Notes: generated by a model not told the origin, from the sequence alone. Shown: positions 17,120-31,802, counted from the first letter of the stretch. The stretch is DNA of 64,000 nt from Hypomesus transpacificus (GCF_021917145.1 NC_061060.1:10937053-11001052); one strand, 5' to 3'. A program made the numbers and translations.

Positions 17120-20117
17120 GTCTTCCGTAAGGATCTCTCTCTAGGCAGAGTCAGGCAGAGCCAGAGGAGGTCAGAGGTCAAGTGCTTTGGCCCTCAGGGT
17201 CAATTGAGTGTCTCTGCTCGGTCTCCTCCATCATTAGACTGCTCTCAACAACTCCAGCCATCACCCTCACCTCAACACTAACACAATATGAAGACCTGAA
17301 AATCTGCTTGTTGTGGCTGGACAGACCATCCTATGTTTTAATAGGAACCCATTATCTGCCCCGGCAACTCACCAGCTGACCTTTCTATTGGCCGAATGTT
17401 GCATATGGATTTTCAATACTGTCATGTTTTCCGCCATAGACCAGAACATGTGTGAGTTTACATGTGGAGGAGAAAGCTGGCAGCAGGTTCATGATGCAAA
17501 TGTCATTTAAACGTTACTTTATTTTATTTAATGTCTCTGGTATGATAAACATATAATTCTGCATATTTTATTGATTGATGACAAAAAGGAGGTTTTACAG
17601 TGGGTTCTGTTCCCAGGATTCTATTCACAGGATTAGCTGGTTAAACCAATAACCAAATGTATTTATTAGTATAATTTTATATGAACTCAGTGTTATTAAC
17701 AGCTAAAACGTCCTTTACAAACGGCCTGAATTAAATTAGGAAATTGCTTACACCGGCGATAATTTTACACAATATCACACTATAATACCGTGTCAAGCAC
17801 ACACACAGACACTCACATACACACAGCAACATAGGAGTGCTATATTACAAATACATAAATCATAATGTTTCAACAAAAGCAGAATTTCATTTTGTGCTGG
17901 CGGCCGTTATCTGGCCGGGCTGGTATATAGCTGTTTGGTCCTATAATTTATTACTGAGCCTGAGAAGGGGCTGGCAGTCAAGTCTATTACCACCAGCTTT
18001 GTTAGAGACCTCCACACACACACGCACGCACACACACACACAAACACACACAGACGCACACACTCACACACAATCTGCCCTATCTCAGTCACTTACATAT
18101 CCGGCTGGCATTATCATCAGCAGCAGTGTTGAATATTCCTGAGGTGTGTCATCCACTCCACACTCCTCTAATATATCAGCTTTACACTGATAACACAAGA
18201 CTATAACAACAATTACCTCCCATTTTCTCATTTACCTCATCCAGACCTGTCTGACACCACCATCACAAATGGAATTATTATGAACAGATTAGAAAAATAT
18301 ATTTTTTAAAGGCAGCAGAATATTCAAATCTATTTTCACAGACAGAGAAAAGTGGACCTAATTGTTAGATTGAATTAGGTGGATTTTCTTGTTGTGTGAT
18401 AATTCTAAACTGTGGCAAGGATTTGCTATCTGCTCTAAATTGGTTTAGTTACTAGACGCGTATTGATGTGTGTATCGAGAGCAGTCACGACCAAGTATGT
18501 GTGCATGTGTGTTTGTGTCCGTGTGTGTATGTGTGTGTCTGTGTGTGTCAGAGGGGTTGAGTGTGTAGAGCCTCACAGGTCAGGGCTCAGCCATGCATGT
18601 GATTGGCTAGCTGAGCTGTCATTAAGGCGGGGCTGAGGTGATGCATATCCTGTCGCTGAACGAGCATGTCGATGGTCTTCCAAGAATGAGATTAGCTTAT
18701 TATTATCTCTATTATTATTATTGTTCTTATTATTATAGCCTTATTATGTATCACCCCACATCATCATCACTTTATTATTGGCCGTGCCGTTTAGTGCAGT
18801 GCAGTGTTGTGCATCTCCGTTCACTTTCTGACTCCAATTTAAAGAGAAATGTGATAGAGAAAGGAGGGATGGGTCTGTCTAGTTTAATATTGTCTTAGAG
18901 CCAACATCCAACAAGGTGTTTTAAGAACCTCCCACTCCTCTCGACCCCTCACCTATCCCCCCAATCTCACACACATTCACACACGCACCGCGACCCTTAC
19001 CCTTCGATCCCCTGTGCACTGCACATAAATTAATTGTTCAAGTTCATGTTTCCCTGTCCAGACCAGCCACTCAGTGGAGCTTTTCAATCTCATGATTGGA
19101 TGAAATGAATTAATATTAAATGAACACAAAACATTAACAAAAATGTGATGGTGGAATGAGACAATATTCATTACCAGAACCTACATATGATATAGACTAT
19201 CCAGTGTGGTTTATGTCTTGGTGATGTAGTGTGCTTATAGTGTGTGTGCGCGTGTAGTATCTTGGGCAGGTCTGAATCCGGAGCATGGGAGGTCAGAGCC
19301 ACCAGAGTGGTAGGATCATAAGACCCACCAGGAGTCAGACCCTGCCCTGGACCTGGAGGCCCCTGTTCAGTGTCAATGGTCTGGAACACTGGTCTCACTA
19401 CTGGGACCACTGGGCCACAAGCAAATAAACACATAAACACAAACACTGACCCTCTCTCACACACACATACACACTGACCCTCTCTCACACACACATACAC
19501 ACTGGTCCCCTCTGTCACACACACACACATACAAACTGGTCCCCTCTCTCTCATCACAGACACACACACTAACCCTTTCTCTCCTATACACACACACACA
19601 CGTACTCACACCCCTCCTACACACACTTCGTCTCAGTGAGGGCCCAGTCAAGCGCATCCTTTTCTAGCAATCTGAGAATAAAACAGAATACCAGAGCGGC
19701 CAGATTAAAGTTTCCGCCCAAAGAGAAGAAGAAAAGCTATTACGCTGCTGTTCTTTTGTTGGCCCTCTCAACGTGACACTCTCTCTGTTCTGGTTCCAGA
19801 GGGGCCACGGAGGGGAGCAAACTCTTTTTAAATGCAGAATACTTAATTAATTCTTCATGTTTAGTGAATTAAACACACATCAAAGCAAGGAGCCTATTGG
19901 ATAAAGGGTGTAATATTATTACGAGGAGGAGATTTTGAAATAGTTTTTTATACCAACCCTACCCCCACCCAATCCAATCACACACTGTTTACACACATAC
20001 ACACACTGATACATTTACCTTGAGCATTTGTGAACTGGACAGTTTGTTTATGGTAATGGAGAACGGTGTTATTTTCCTTATTCCCTAGGTTCACGGTAGT
20101 CAGCGTTCTGAGGAGCT
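17120..20117. other. intergenic, no gene seen
   Basis: Mostly unique AT-moderate sequence with a CA cluster at 18013-18070, GT-rich 18495-18550 and CA-rich 19430-19625. ATT-rich sequence at 18692-18780 is low complexity. No exon recognised. Confidence 0.5.
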
Positions 20118-20143
20118 CTGTGTGTGTGTGTGTGTGTTTATGT

Positions 20144-20202
<59 letters not shown>

Positions 20203-20204
20203 GG
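20118..20204. repeat. GT microsatellite
   Basis: About forty GT units with two TTTATG/TATG interruptions. Confidence 0.9.
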
Positions 20205-21636
20205 TTGTGAATCAGGGGGAGCAACATAAAGCTGCAGTACAGGAGACAAAGAGGGAGTTCAAGAGGGTCTACTGGTGCTGTTATTACAGAGGATATTATT
20301 AACCTCTCATCTGGGGCTGCAACACCTTACACACTCATAGAGAGAGAGAGGAGGAGGGGGGCCGAGTACAGAGGAGAGCCGTAATCTATTCAGTGTATAT
20401 TCAGGTTGTAATGGTGTTATTAGAGGAACAAGAGAAGATTGAATGGGAAGAAAATCCCATTACTATAATTATTGCAGCATATCTTTATGAAGGTGTGTGG
20501 TCTGGGTGCACTGCACTGTGTCCCTGAGAGCCAATCAGAGAGGGAGAAGGAGCTCTCCTGGCTCTTGCAGGGCCTAATGTGTTGTAATTGACTCTGCAAT
20601 TTTCTAATTGTGATTGCCAGACTAATTTTACTCTTGGCTGTGCAACTAACACTGTGGCCTAATGAGAATGAATTGCTGATGTGGCACCTGTGGGATCCAG
20701 CCATGCCTGCATTACCAACATAAGTTCACAATCAGTAGCCCACATTTGGTGTAGTTAGTTGAAGTATTTCATTACGGGATTATATGCTTTGTGGTGGATA
20801 TGAATCAAGAATGATTTGCAGCTGTTATTCAGCAATGGCAGCTGTGTACATTTTTGATCAACGATAAAGTACAGCAGATTGGTTGGTACACAATTCTTTT
20901 GTTAATTGTATAATTTTTGAGTCAATTCGATCATTTCTAACCCTATTTTCTTCACAACGAAAATCCCTCTGATAACACTGTATATCAAGACACTCTGGTT
21001 CAAATATCATCTTTGCTCGCGTGTGTGTGTTTGTGCTTGAATACGTATGTGTCTGTCAGGCATGTGTGTGGGATTGCAGTGATATGTGTGAGCAGGCAAG
21101 CGGGTGTGTCTGTGTGTGTGTGAGTGTGTGTGTGTGTTTAACTAAGCCCCCCGAGAGATGGCCGGTCCGTAATGAAAAAATGGTTCCTCCCGTGATTTTA
21201 AGTGCATGAGGAAAGTGGGCCAGACACTTTCTAATTTAGAGGAAATTTAAGAAAATGGTTCCATTCCCTTTTCCGGCGATCAGGTTGTTGGACGCGTCCT
21301 GTTAGGTTCGGTGTCGGTGGGGGTGGCGAGGTGACAAATGCGTGAGGTTTAGCTAGAGACTGTAGGTATATTAGAGAGACAAGAGGCCAGATTGCAGCAG
21401 GCTGTAGCATCACAACTGGAGGGAACATTAATCTCCAGAAAATTAAAATCTCTGGCGAGGCGTTTAGGATGGAGGCCACGGGCTCTGACCGCCAACTTAA
21501 AACTGCCTAAAGGAGAGGAGAGATTTAGATAAATGACCATAGAGGGAAGAATCAACAGGGAGAGGAGAGGAGCAAGGAAAAGAGGTGAAGGACCTCCGAG
21601 ACCCAGAGTCCCTCCCACACACAACCTACCAAACAC

Positions 21637-21797
21637 TCAGTCAGTCAGCCAACTAGTCAGTCAGCAAGTCAACGAGTCAGTCAGTCAACCAGTCAACCAG
21701 TCAGCCAGTCAACCAGTCTGACATTCAGCCATTCAGCTAGTCTGCCATTCAGCCAGTCATTCAGTCAGTCAGCCAGTCAGTCAGTCAGTCAGCCAGA
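21637..21797. repeat. degenerate CAGT tetranucleotide array
   Basis: About forty CAGT/CAAC/CAGC units spanning 160 bases, strongly diverged, so probably old. Confidence 0.85.
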
Positions 21798-22232
21798 GGG
21801 ACAAAGCATTGAGGCCTGTGGTCATGCCTGGTGTAGCATGTGAAGGGTGTCTGAGGTTTGTGTGTGAAGTGGGTGTGAGAACTGTGAGGAGTAAGTGAAG
21901 ACTGTGAAGTGTGTGTGTGTGATTGGCCAGTGCAGTGAATAGTATGTCAGTCAGGCCGTGTGACAGTGTGACGGAGGCTTTAACAATGGGCTCTCTGATC
22001 CTCGGCTCACCTAGCTAACACAGTCAGCTGCAGGCTCTAAGCCTCTACTGCTTCAGTCCATCAAACCTGTCACACACGCAAACACACGCACTCACACACC
22101 TTCAGGAGCACACGCACCGCACAATGCATGCATACACATACACTAGCACACACAAACACTAGCACACACACAATTACACAAACACATAATAAATGCATGC
22201 TCACACAGACACACACATAAATGTAAGAACCC

Positions 22233-22267
<35 letters not shown>

Positions 22268-22860
22268 ATCCTTGTACACTCCAGTCTGGGTCAGTTCTGA
22301 CTGACAGCAAGTCATCATCTGTACTTTTTTTACCGACACTTCCTTCCTTCGTTGAACTGCTTCCTCAAACACTATACTGTGTGTGAGCATGCATGTGCAA
22401 GTTTGTGTGCATGTGTATGTGTGTCTAGCCTGTCATTTCATTGTGTATGAGTAGAGACAAATACACAAGCGAACTCACAAGTCCTCCTTATCCGTTTTAA
22501 CACGTTTGGAGGCTATTCTAGCAAACATTCTGGACTAATCTGTCCAATAGGCTGCCGTGAAATTGACATTTTAGAGTAATTGTGCTGCGACAACTATCCA
22601 ATCAGAGACAGCGTCAGTCTGGAGGGCCGTAGCACAGGAGGAAGATGTTCATTCGTTAACGTGGCAGCGTTACCGTAGCGGCAGGCCTGGGTTGCCGCTG
22701 GCTATGGGAGGAAGATTACCATGGGTACCGGCAGAGTGATGGAGACCATGGCCTGTCGAATGGCTTATCTGGGACCGGGCCTTCAACACCACCACACACA
22801 CACACACACTCACACACTAACCTCTCCTCTCTCCAAACAACTGACACTTTATGTGATCTG

Positions 22861-22909
22861 CTGGGTATCGAACCCAGGTATCCCCCCCAAAAATGCTACC
22901 TTTAGACCA
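22861..22909 (-). pseudogene. possible tRNA-like relic
   Basis: On the minus strand CTGGGTTCGATACCCAG forms a perfect T-arm (5-bp stem, TTCGATA loop) that includes a pol III B-box, and TGGTCTAAAGG, 21 nt upstream, resembles an A-box. There is no credible anticodon arm or acceptor pairing, so it is at best a tRNA fragment or SINE head remnant. Confidence 0.3.
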
Positions 22910-25649
22910 AGAGAAAACAAACTTTTGAGCTTACTATTCTCAGACTCTTCTTCGAGGACATGAGAGCACTTTCCCGAACCACCTCTCTACAGTTATGAGG
23001 TACTGCAGTCGGATAATAGTTTTTGTCAATTGTTTAGGTTCTTTTTTCATCTTAATATTTTCTAGACTGTAAATACAATGGGACTTTCATGGGACATCAC
23101 AATTTTATTGTCTAAAAAATTTAGGTAAAAAGTTCATAGGGAAAGGTTATGGTTATACTGTACAATACTGTAGTAAACAGAAAAAGGATTTGAGATGTTT
23201 TATTTTATTTGAACAGTAAAAAAATTGGGTCCAGTTTTACATATTTCCGACATGTAAAGTAATTTACCTGGTAGGTCATTTGCCAGCTTAAGAGATCACA
23301 GAGATTCAGTGTCATAGACATTTGTGGAATATTCATGTGTTTTACAGATTTTCATAATTGAATGGATCAGTTTGCATGTCCAGGTTAACATGATCAAGAA
23401 TGTTATGTTAGAAATTGTGAAGAGTATGACAATTTCACTGAGAATCAGTTTGACCTGTTCATGTAGTAATTGTTTTGTTTTTGCACACTTGCCAAAACAC
23501 ATGCAATTTGCTTTAATGAATAAGACATTTAACTCAGGTAAGAACAAGAAATGCCCTGTTAAAAGATTATACATTTGTTTCTGTTATTCTCATTCAAACA
23601 TTTAGGCAAAACAATTGAGAACAACTATTTTATAGGTCAACACAGTCCCAGTAATTTATATATTAAAGGTTTAACCAGATTAGTGTAGAGAATTATACTA
23701 AATTAAGCAGGATAGCATAATAAAATAGAATAAAGAATAGAATAGAGAACCGAATAGAATAGCAAACAATTTACAATAAAATTGCATTTTATTGAATTGA
23801 ACTGAATAGCATGGCAGTACAGTGGAATGAGGCTGAATCCCCTCCTCTGGAGAGGATGGTCAAAGGAGACCACTCAGAAAAGAGAGATGGAGAGAGAGGT
23901 GGATGGAGGGAGGGAGGTGGGGGTTTAGGAATTCTAGTGGCGTCCGTCCGTTTTAACTAGTCTGTCTACCTCTGATGTCTTCCTTTTCTCCTTCCATCCC
24001 TTCCTCACTCAATCCTCCCTCCCTCCACCCCCCACCCCCCATCTCTTCCCAGCATAGACAGGCCCTGGAGCCAGCAGCCAATCAGAGCTGATTATGGTCA
24101 TAATTAGGCCTGTGATTTTTATCATGGGTGCTTGGCACCAAGGCTAAACAAACAGCTAGGTGGCTGGGTCCCTCTGGGCAGCTTTCTGTAATTAAAATCA
24201 ATAGGTTCCTCTGAGGGCCTCGTTAGCACGCTAGGCTAGGCTAACGCTTCTCCACTATTAAGCATTCCTCCTTTGCTGTAGCTATCTTTACATACAGGTA
24301 CCTCATAAGAGTTGTGTTTAGCCCGGTGTACAGAATGTAAGCTATTGTATTCACATCCTTTTGTTGCTGACCTGAGTGAAGGGTGTAGATGGCGATGGGG
24401 TGTGTTTATCTTTGGTCCCCATCTCCTAGACAACAAGGTGGGCCTGACCTTGCCAGTGTCTGGCCTCCTGTCCTTTCTTTGTTAACGATCACAAAACAAC
24501 ACTGCTACTGGCAATGCACACACACACACAGACACACGTACAAATGCACTCAGACACGTGCACACACACCAAACCTCAGGCCGACAAACGCACACACACA
24601 AGCATGATCACGCACGCACGCACACACTGTACACACCACTGAGCCGGTGTGGGTGCTAGTTATACCCTTTCTCTGTCTTTCTTCACTAACCCTCTCCTCC
24701 TCTAAAGCACCTTCCCATTAGCGAAACTGCTACAGCCTACTAACAGATTGAAACTGCACGTCCTTTAATGATTTCTTCCTATTTCCTCTCTGCTCCGAGA
24801 ACAGGCCCAAAGAGGTCGACAGATTGGGGTAATGGTGTAAATTTTCAGTCCAATTGAAGTTTTGGATCTATCTGCCTCAGACTCATCCATCATAGAGCCA
24901 GCGTGTGTCTGCAGGCGTTCAGATGGGAGGTAAATGGGCACATTTGTCAAATGAGGCCTGGGTGAGAGGATGGCACACACACACTCCCACACACACACAT
25001 AAATCCCTGAGAGGCTACGTAGCCTGGCCAGTAACACACACACACACACTTCTGTATAGCCTATGCAGTCTCGTACTGGACTGGTAGGGGAGGATAAGTC
25101 TGGGCAGAACAGATGAGATGACAGGACTACACACACACACACACACACAGCTCTCACCCTCTCTCTCTAATAGTTGTGAGGCTGACAGACTCTGTGGTGA
25201 TGCATCGTGCGCCTCTTCCACAGCTTTTCAGAGTTAATTTTGTGAAGATTGCTTGCCCATTCGAGAGGAGAAGCAGCTGAGTGGTACCCCCTCTCCTTCA
25301 GCCGCCGCTGGTGATGAAATGTCAGTATTGTTCAGCAGGGGTCCAGCCGCCCAGCCCTAACCACTAGTGGCTGCTTTTAAGACAGCGCTGAGAATTACTT
25401 GACTGGCGAAACTAAGGAGCAATTAGACAGCTCGCCCGCAAAGCGGAAATTAGAAATTTGCTGTTTTTGGGGTCTTCAGATGACACCGGGTTTTCTCCTC
25501 TCACTGCTCTTTTTCTCCTGCTTCACTTCTCCCCTCTTTTGCCTTATTCCCTTTTTCCGGTGTAAAGACCCATGCAGTTTTATTTTCATATTATGTGAGT
25601 CATGTAAATAAACCTGCAGATACAACAGAAAATACTTCTGAAGAATGGT

Positions 25650-25788
25650 AGAGGAGAGGAGAGGAGAGGAAAGGAGAGGAGAGGAGAGGAGAGGAGAGGA
25701 GAGGAGAGGAGAGGAGAGGAGAGGAGAGGAGAGGAGAGAAGAGGAGAGGAGAGGAGTGGAGAGGAGGGGAGGGGAGGAGAGGAGAAGC
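25650..25788. repeat. GGAGA pentamer repeat
   Basis: About twenty-seven GAGGA units with few variants (AAGGA, GAGTG). The minus strand reads as SSPLL-type nonsense. Confidence 0.9.
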
Positions 25789-26689
25789 GTTTTGTCACAT
25801 CCCATCTCTGTCAGTGTCACTCAGAACATTCTTCTACATTAGAGAAGTATCTCATCACTGTCCCCCATCCATATTCATCTCATCAACCAGCTCCACCAAC
25901 CACAGGCAAGCCCTGGACATGCTAGCCAATCACAGATGAACCAAGATCGACTGGCTACGTAGTTTGGTTGTCTTGGAGACAGCAGACACCTGTCACTACT
26001 AATAAATGCTCATTTGAATTCTGATTGCTGTTCGGATTTAGGTTGGTAGTCATCGGATGCTGTAATTGAGTGAGGGATTCAATAGCAAGGAGCTGTTGAT
26101 GTATTTCATATCAATAATCACATACATGAATATTACATGACTTGATTTCCTGATAATCTACATGTTGTGTCCATCTCTGGTGAGGATGTGTGAGAGGGAG
26201 AGAGAGGGGGAAAGGGGAACAAAAAGAGAGAATGAACGAGGGATGGAAAGAGAAAGAGAGACGGGGAGAGTGGGATAAGACGGCAAACAGGGAGTTGCAG
26301 AGAAGTGGGATGAAAAGGCTCAGACATCTGACCTTTATGTCGACTGAATGGATGCCACACCGACTGCTGCTCAGTCTACTGAATGTAGTAGATTGTTTTA
26401 ACTGAAGCAAGGGACTTGATGTTATCACACACATGCAATGCACATCCACAAACACTCACACACACATACACAGGGCCAGACAGGAGTGTGTGTGCGTGTG
26501 TGCGTGTGTCTGTGTCTGTGTGTGTGTGTGTCTTTTGGCCTCCAAGAGACTGTGATGGCATGTTGCTGTGAAAACACACAGACACACATACAAACACACA
26601 CACAGCAAGTGACTGTCACCCTCTCTTCCTGACAAACGGCTGCCATTATAGCTCTCTGACAGAAGCTCTCCAAGGGCAATTTCTAGAAA

Positions 26690-27000
26690 TTATTTCAACA
26701 ATGAAACAAGTGAAATGTCACCATTCACTAATTATGTTTATGCTAATTGTTAATTAGGCCTTTAATGGGCAGGATCTTAATGAACAATAGGCAGCAGAGT
26801 GCTGGAGGATCGGCGGAGCCGTGGAAGAGCTGTAATTACCAACCTCTGGTGATTAACACAGTCTTACAGGCCTGCTACAGCCTCCGCTTAATCTATGATG
26901 GATAGAAAAGCGCCTCTGTATAAATATATTCAACCAGTGACAAGGCCTGGGGCAGAAGAACATTTATCCTGCCATAAAACAACTCTTTTCATCAGGCTGT
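26690..27000. other. non-repetitive island, candidate regulatory block
   Basis: AT-rich complex sequence with clustered TAAT cores (CACTAATTATG, TGTTAATTAGG, GTAATTACC) and no microsatellite or open-frame signal. A candidate conserved enhancer near a homeobox gene; inference. Confidence 0.35.
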
Positions 27001-27175
27001 TATGCTGGACGTCTGATTTTAGAAGTGTGTGAAGAGGGTGGTGCTTCGTGTTCTGTAGTTACCATCTCTCTATAGTTATCACCTCTCCACCACTGTCCTT
27101 CCTACTTGTCCTGGCCCTTTTTATTGTTGTAGACATCAGCAGAGCTCAGTCTGTGTTTGTGTTTGTGCGTGTGTA

Positions 27176-27177
<2 letters not shown>

Positions 27178-27233
<56 letters not shown>
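27178..27233. repeat. GT microsatellite
   Basis: Perfect run of about twenty-eight GT units. Confidence 0.92.
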
Positions 27234-27235
<2 letters not shown>

Positions 27236-27429
27236 CAGGGATGGAGATGGGAGTTGCCAGGTCAGAAGTATGGATAATGTAGAATGAGGAGGGTCACAGG
27301 TTCATAGCAAGACTAACCTGGAGTCAGGATTGTTACTGAATGTCTGTGTCTGTGTGTGTGTGGGTGTGTTTGTGTGTTTGTGTCTGTGTGTATTTCTGTG
27401 TGTGTGTGTGTGTTTGATAGCCCCTGTCT

Positions 27430-29960
27430 AAGGGGAATATGTTCAGCCATAAAAGCTGCGTGCAGGAGAGTGGATACATTGTGTGGGAGAGATAGAAGAC
27501 CCCATTGAAGGAAATCAATACCATATCAGTGTGCTAAATTGTTGATAACACTATTGGCTTTATTTGCTTTTCTCCTATCCTGTCCTTGCTTCTCTGTGAG
27601 TGAATGTGCTTCAAGCCATGATGTATTAGAAGGCCCGAACACATTTGGGGGGGTTGGTATTGAGAGAACAGTGGGCCTATCACAGGAAACATATTGATTA
27701 GTTTGTCTGTCTCTGAGGTGAATTTTGTTGTTTTATAAACCTGGGCATCTCTGAATGAGGAGCTGTGATTACATCTACCAACACTGAGGGATATTAACCA
27801 TTTTTATTCATTTCAACTTATCAGAAAAAGGGGTGGCTGAGAGAGAACGGAGACAGATAGCTGGTTGTCTTGGTGGGTGATTAAATTAGTTTCAAGCATT
27901 TCGTGAAGTCCAATTCCTTGTTATCATCATCATTAAGTTTCGCAACAGCGGTGACGCAAAGGTTAACTGTGTAAATGACTGTTATGACAATGACATACCA
28001 TAAGTAGTGATGCATTGTCAGACGATGCTATGCCCAGCTACCCAGAGACAGAGTCAGTGAGTCAAGATGCTGTATAATTGTCGCTCAGTGGAACATGCTG
28101 TATTAATTATCTCATCTCATGCTCACAATTTCGCTTTTGATTGGATCTGACGTTAACAAGATGGCCAATCAGCAGGTTGATATGATGGTTTCTTGGGAAT
28201 CCTCACCAGAGCTAATTAAGAACTACTGACCATATCTTCCTGCTGGAGTCTGGTTTATAAACTACATCACTTCCTAGCCCTTGGATCTGACCAACAGAGA
28301 CTAGGCCGGGACAACAAGCAGCAACCCGGGTGGGGCGGCGCTGCCCTGGGGTAGTAAACCAACATTTTATTAGCCTCCAGCCCTTGGGTCTAATAAAGGC
28401 AGAGTTATTGCCAGGCAAAGTAACTTCTCCAGGTCAACCTCCAATAAACCAGAAACCAATCAGTGACCAGTTCTGTACTTCAGCACGTTAAACCCTTCGT
28501 TCTGAGAGGATGAGCTGTAACTCTGACACTGACTGGAGCTGAGGAACAACAGATACTTCTGTCACCTATATGCTACCGGTTTGACCTCCTGACCAAACAT
28601 AGACTCATAAACAGAGAACACTGGTGTTTTTCTCTATGGCCCTGTGTGTCCACTGAGAACTTTCTACCTTTCCATGTCTCTCTCTCCTGCCCCCTGCTCC
28701 ATAGGAGGCCATTTGTCATTTGTATTTGTTTTAATTGGCCTGCCTGGTTAAATAACAATTCAATAATACAATAAAAAGCACGTACAGAGACCAGGCCTAC
28801 TCATCTGTGTAAGGTATTTAACCAAATAACAACTGTTGTCTTAACAACCTCTATTCAATTTAGGTTTAGATATATCACTGTTATTAATTTCTTATGATAG
28901 AAATTACACTCTTTGTTTGTATCTGAAAACTAGTGATACAGTGTCATTTTTTAGTCCAGCAGAACTTACTAAACACATAAAAACTGAGGAACTAAAACAA
29001 AACAAAAAACACTTAGAACTATCAGTACAAAACAACCCTGCTGGAGTGTGATATCTGCCAATCAGACAGCATCTTGCCCAGCGTTACCAGGGCGAACACC
29101 GTGGTGACCTCCAATCAGGGGCCAGGGATGCGTGGCATGGCCTTCTCCTTCACCCTGAACATCCCTTCGCCTCTGCCACACCAGCATTTGGCTCAGCCAA
29201 TAGCAGAGCTGGAACAAGAAACATGAGCAATGGAGCGTGGAGGAGTTTCAGACCTACCGACCGCAGCCTTGTGGATCACACTCCTCCCCACTCCTGCTGA
29301 TGGGAACAGGAGGTCTCTTCCCCTCCATGCACTCTGTCCAGGGCCCTCTGTTCCCTGGAGCTTGCTCCAATCCTCTATGCTCTCCCCCTTTACAACTCTC
29401 TCCAGTAGAAGGGAGATAGCTACCCATGTTAGCTACCTGTCCGTCCCTCCATCATCTGTCATCCCCTATATCTCACGCCTCTCCTCCTCTCCGGGTCTCT
29501 CTATTTATGACGTAAATACATGCATGCACGGAATACATATCTAGGTTTCTTTGTCACCCTCCCGCTCCTATGCCTTTCTTTCCTCAACTGAACCTCTCTT
29601 CCCCTCCCTGCACTTGTCCTCTCCTCCCTCTCTTCCTCCCTTCAGTGTTTTATATATATATATAGTATGTCCCTGACTGGCCTCCGTCCTCAGATTTCTC
29701 ATTACCAGCCTTAATAGCTCCCGTCGACCTCATCCACACAGCCGATACTATCTGACCCACAGAATTTATTAATTATAGCCCAAATATTATAGATTATTAA
29801 AAATAGCATAACTAATAGTGTAATATCTCAAGCTGTCTAGTTTAATAGTCAACATTGTCTTGGTGGCTCTTATCAGCGCAGGACACCCGGTCAGAATATT
29901 GATTTCTGCTCATTTTAACTGTCATGTGCCATCGCTACGGCGATGTCAGGGTTTTACCAC
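27430..29960. other. intergenic unique sequence, no gene seen
   Basis: The longest stretch of the upstream region with few microsatellites. A CCTGGTTAAATAA-type motif at 28743-28755 resembles the tail of dispersed salmonid-type retroposons. An open stretch at 29040-29230 lacks splice signals and family resemblance. Confidence 0.4.
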
Positions 29961-30289
29961 TCAGACCTCATTTGAAATCTTTAAACTGCCCTGCATCGTT
30001 CACTCTCCTGAACCACACACCCAGCCTACTCCCCCCGACCCATATCCTAAACCCTGACGCCCCCCCCCCCCGCCCCCGCCCACACACACACATGCACACA
30101 CACATCATATCCGTCCACACAGAGGAATGAGCAAGCACACATAGATGCTGTAGAAGCTGATTCACAACAAAGGACTCTGACCCTGGTATTCAATCAAACC
30201 CTGCAGGCCGGACTAGCTTGTTTCCCTGTGTGTGAGTGTGTACCTCGAGCGCAGAGAGAAGGGGGGGGGGGGGGGTGCTGGTGGCAGTG

Positions 30290-30430
30290 TATGGAGAGCT
30301 GTTTCATCTGGGAGGAATTTCTCAGCTACTAATTATGATTCATTTATATGATCAGATTAATTTAATAATCTGGGGGCTGAGCCAAGCTCGTTAACCTTAA
30401 TTAAGATCATTAGGGAGGGAGACGCTCCCT
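30290..30430. other. AT-rich TAAT-cluster island, candidate regulatory block
   Basis: A short complex block (CTACTAATTATGATTC, CAGATTAATTTAATAATC, CCTTAATTAAGATC) lies between a poly-G run (about 30262-30275) and GT repeats, and contains several homeodomain-type TAAT cores. Confidence 0.33.
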
Positions 30431-31802
30431 GATGCTGGTCGTGTGTGTGCCTGTGTGTGTGTGTTAACATATGAGTGTGTGTGTCTGTGTGTGTGTGTGT
30501 GTGTGCATGCGTGTGTTTGTGTGTCGTGGGTGTTTTAGAGGCAGTAATGTGGTTGCATAAGTGTGCATGTGTGCGTGTGTGTTTGTGTGGTGAGCAGGTA
30601 ACTTCCCTCCCATTAGCAAGAGAGCCATAACATGTAACTCTTGTTGTATTAGGTGCTTTGCATTATATAGTCATCTGTTTAACCTGTATGAGCCAGATTG
30701 ACAGACTGGATTTATCTCTTTACCATATGATGCCAGTGTAGATATGTCTGATCTTATTTTGACTCAGATAGACACTTAAGACACATTGTCTTTCGGTTTC
30801 TAGACACCTAGATCTAGAAAAGGCATTATGAAGTCTTTGATATATGCTAAAAGGTATATTTACGACACACAAATATTGTATCTGGCACAGTCTCTTTCCC
30901 TGAATGAAACAGACATATGTTTGTTTGTGTGTGTGTGTGTGTGTGTGCGTGTGCGTGCATGTGCGTGTGTGTGTGCGCGCGTACGTGTGTGTGACCATTT
31001 TTGTTTTATTTAATCACTTGTTAGTAACACAGAGAGCCGGTGCCCAGGTGCGGACCAGTCTATTGTCTCTAAACAACAGATGATTCTCTCCGCCGTTGAT
31101 GCCGGTGCCGTGAGATCTAACTTCAGTGATTAACGTGAAGATAATTGACAGGTCCCTGTCGGTAGTTCACGCGACATCACGGGCAACCCCTCTGAAGTGT
31201 CTGTGTAGATAGACGCGAGGCTGCCGCGCATGAAAGTAGCCTCTGGCTGAGAGAGCTCCTGGGACGAGAGTCCCAGAGGAACCCTTGAAAGATACTATTT
31301 ACATGCAAATGGCAGGGCGTGCTACATCTAAATCTGGAGAATAGACTGCGAGCTGAAACGTGGAAATTCTAATTATGACACCAACTCCCCTCAATCTGCC
31401 GCGCAACGGCAAGACCTCCGGACACACGCGGACCTCAGTATGAAATGTTGGTTAATTCAATGCACAAAATTGGGCCAGTGTATTAACGTGACGTAATTTT
31501 GAAGGTACTTAAACCAATCCAATCGCTCGTGGTACAAAAGTAGGGAAGAAAATAAAAACTAAATTACATTTTGAGAAGTTGTGTCAGATTGAGTCAGGCC
31601 ATATGTGTCAGAATGAGCCGGGTATAAGGCCAAAGTGAGGTGGAGGTATTGCCTTTGATCCTACTGTGACTGACAGACACAGGGACAACGTTTTCTATGG
31701 TTGTTCTGAAAACATTTTACCATGACACTGATATCAGTGTTATGTAGGGACATCCATCAGCCTAAACGTTACAGTATGCATTAAGGTCAAATCAATTGGC
31801 CT

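Noticed and set aside
21637..21797. Spaced repeat array that might suggest a CRISPR
   Set aside because: It is a degenerate tetranucleotide (CAGT) array without unique spacers, in a vertebrate genome.
23296..23605. Overlapping open frames of about 92 codons on both strands
   Set aside because: AT-rich unique DNA with antisense overlap, no motif and no splice context.
29040..29230. About 60 open codons reading LECDICQSDSILPS and onward, followed by another open frame
   Set aside because: Reads rather protein-like, but has no acceptor or donor, a stop before the next frame and no recognised family; probably chance, and a translated search would settle it.
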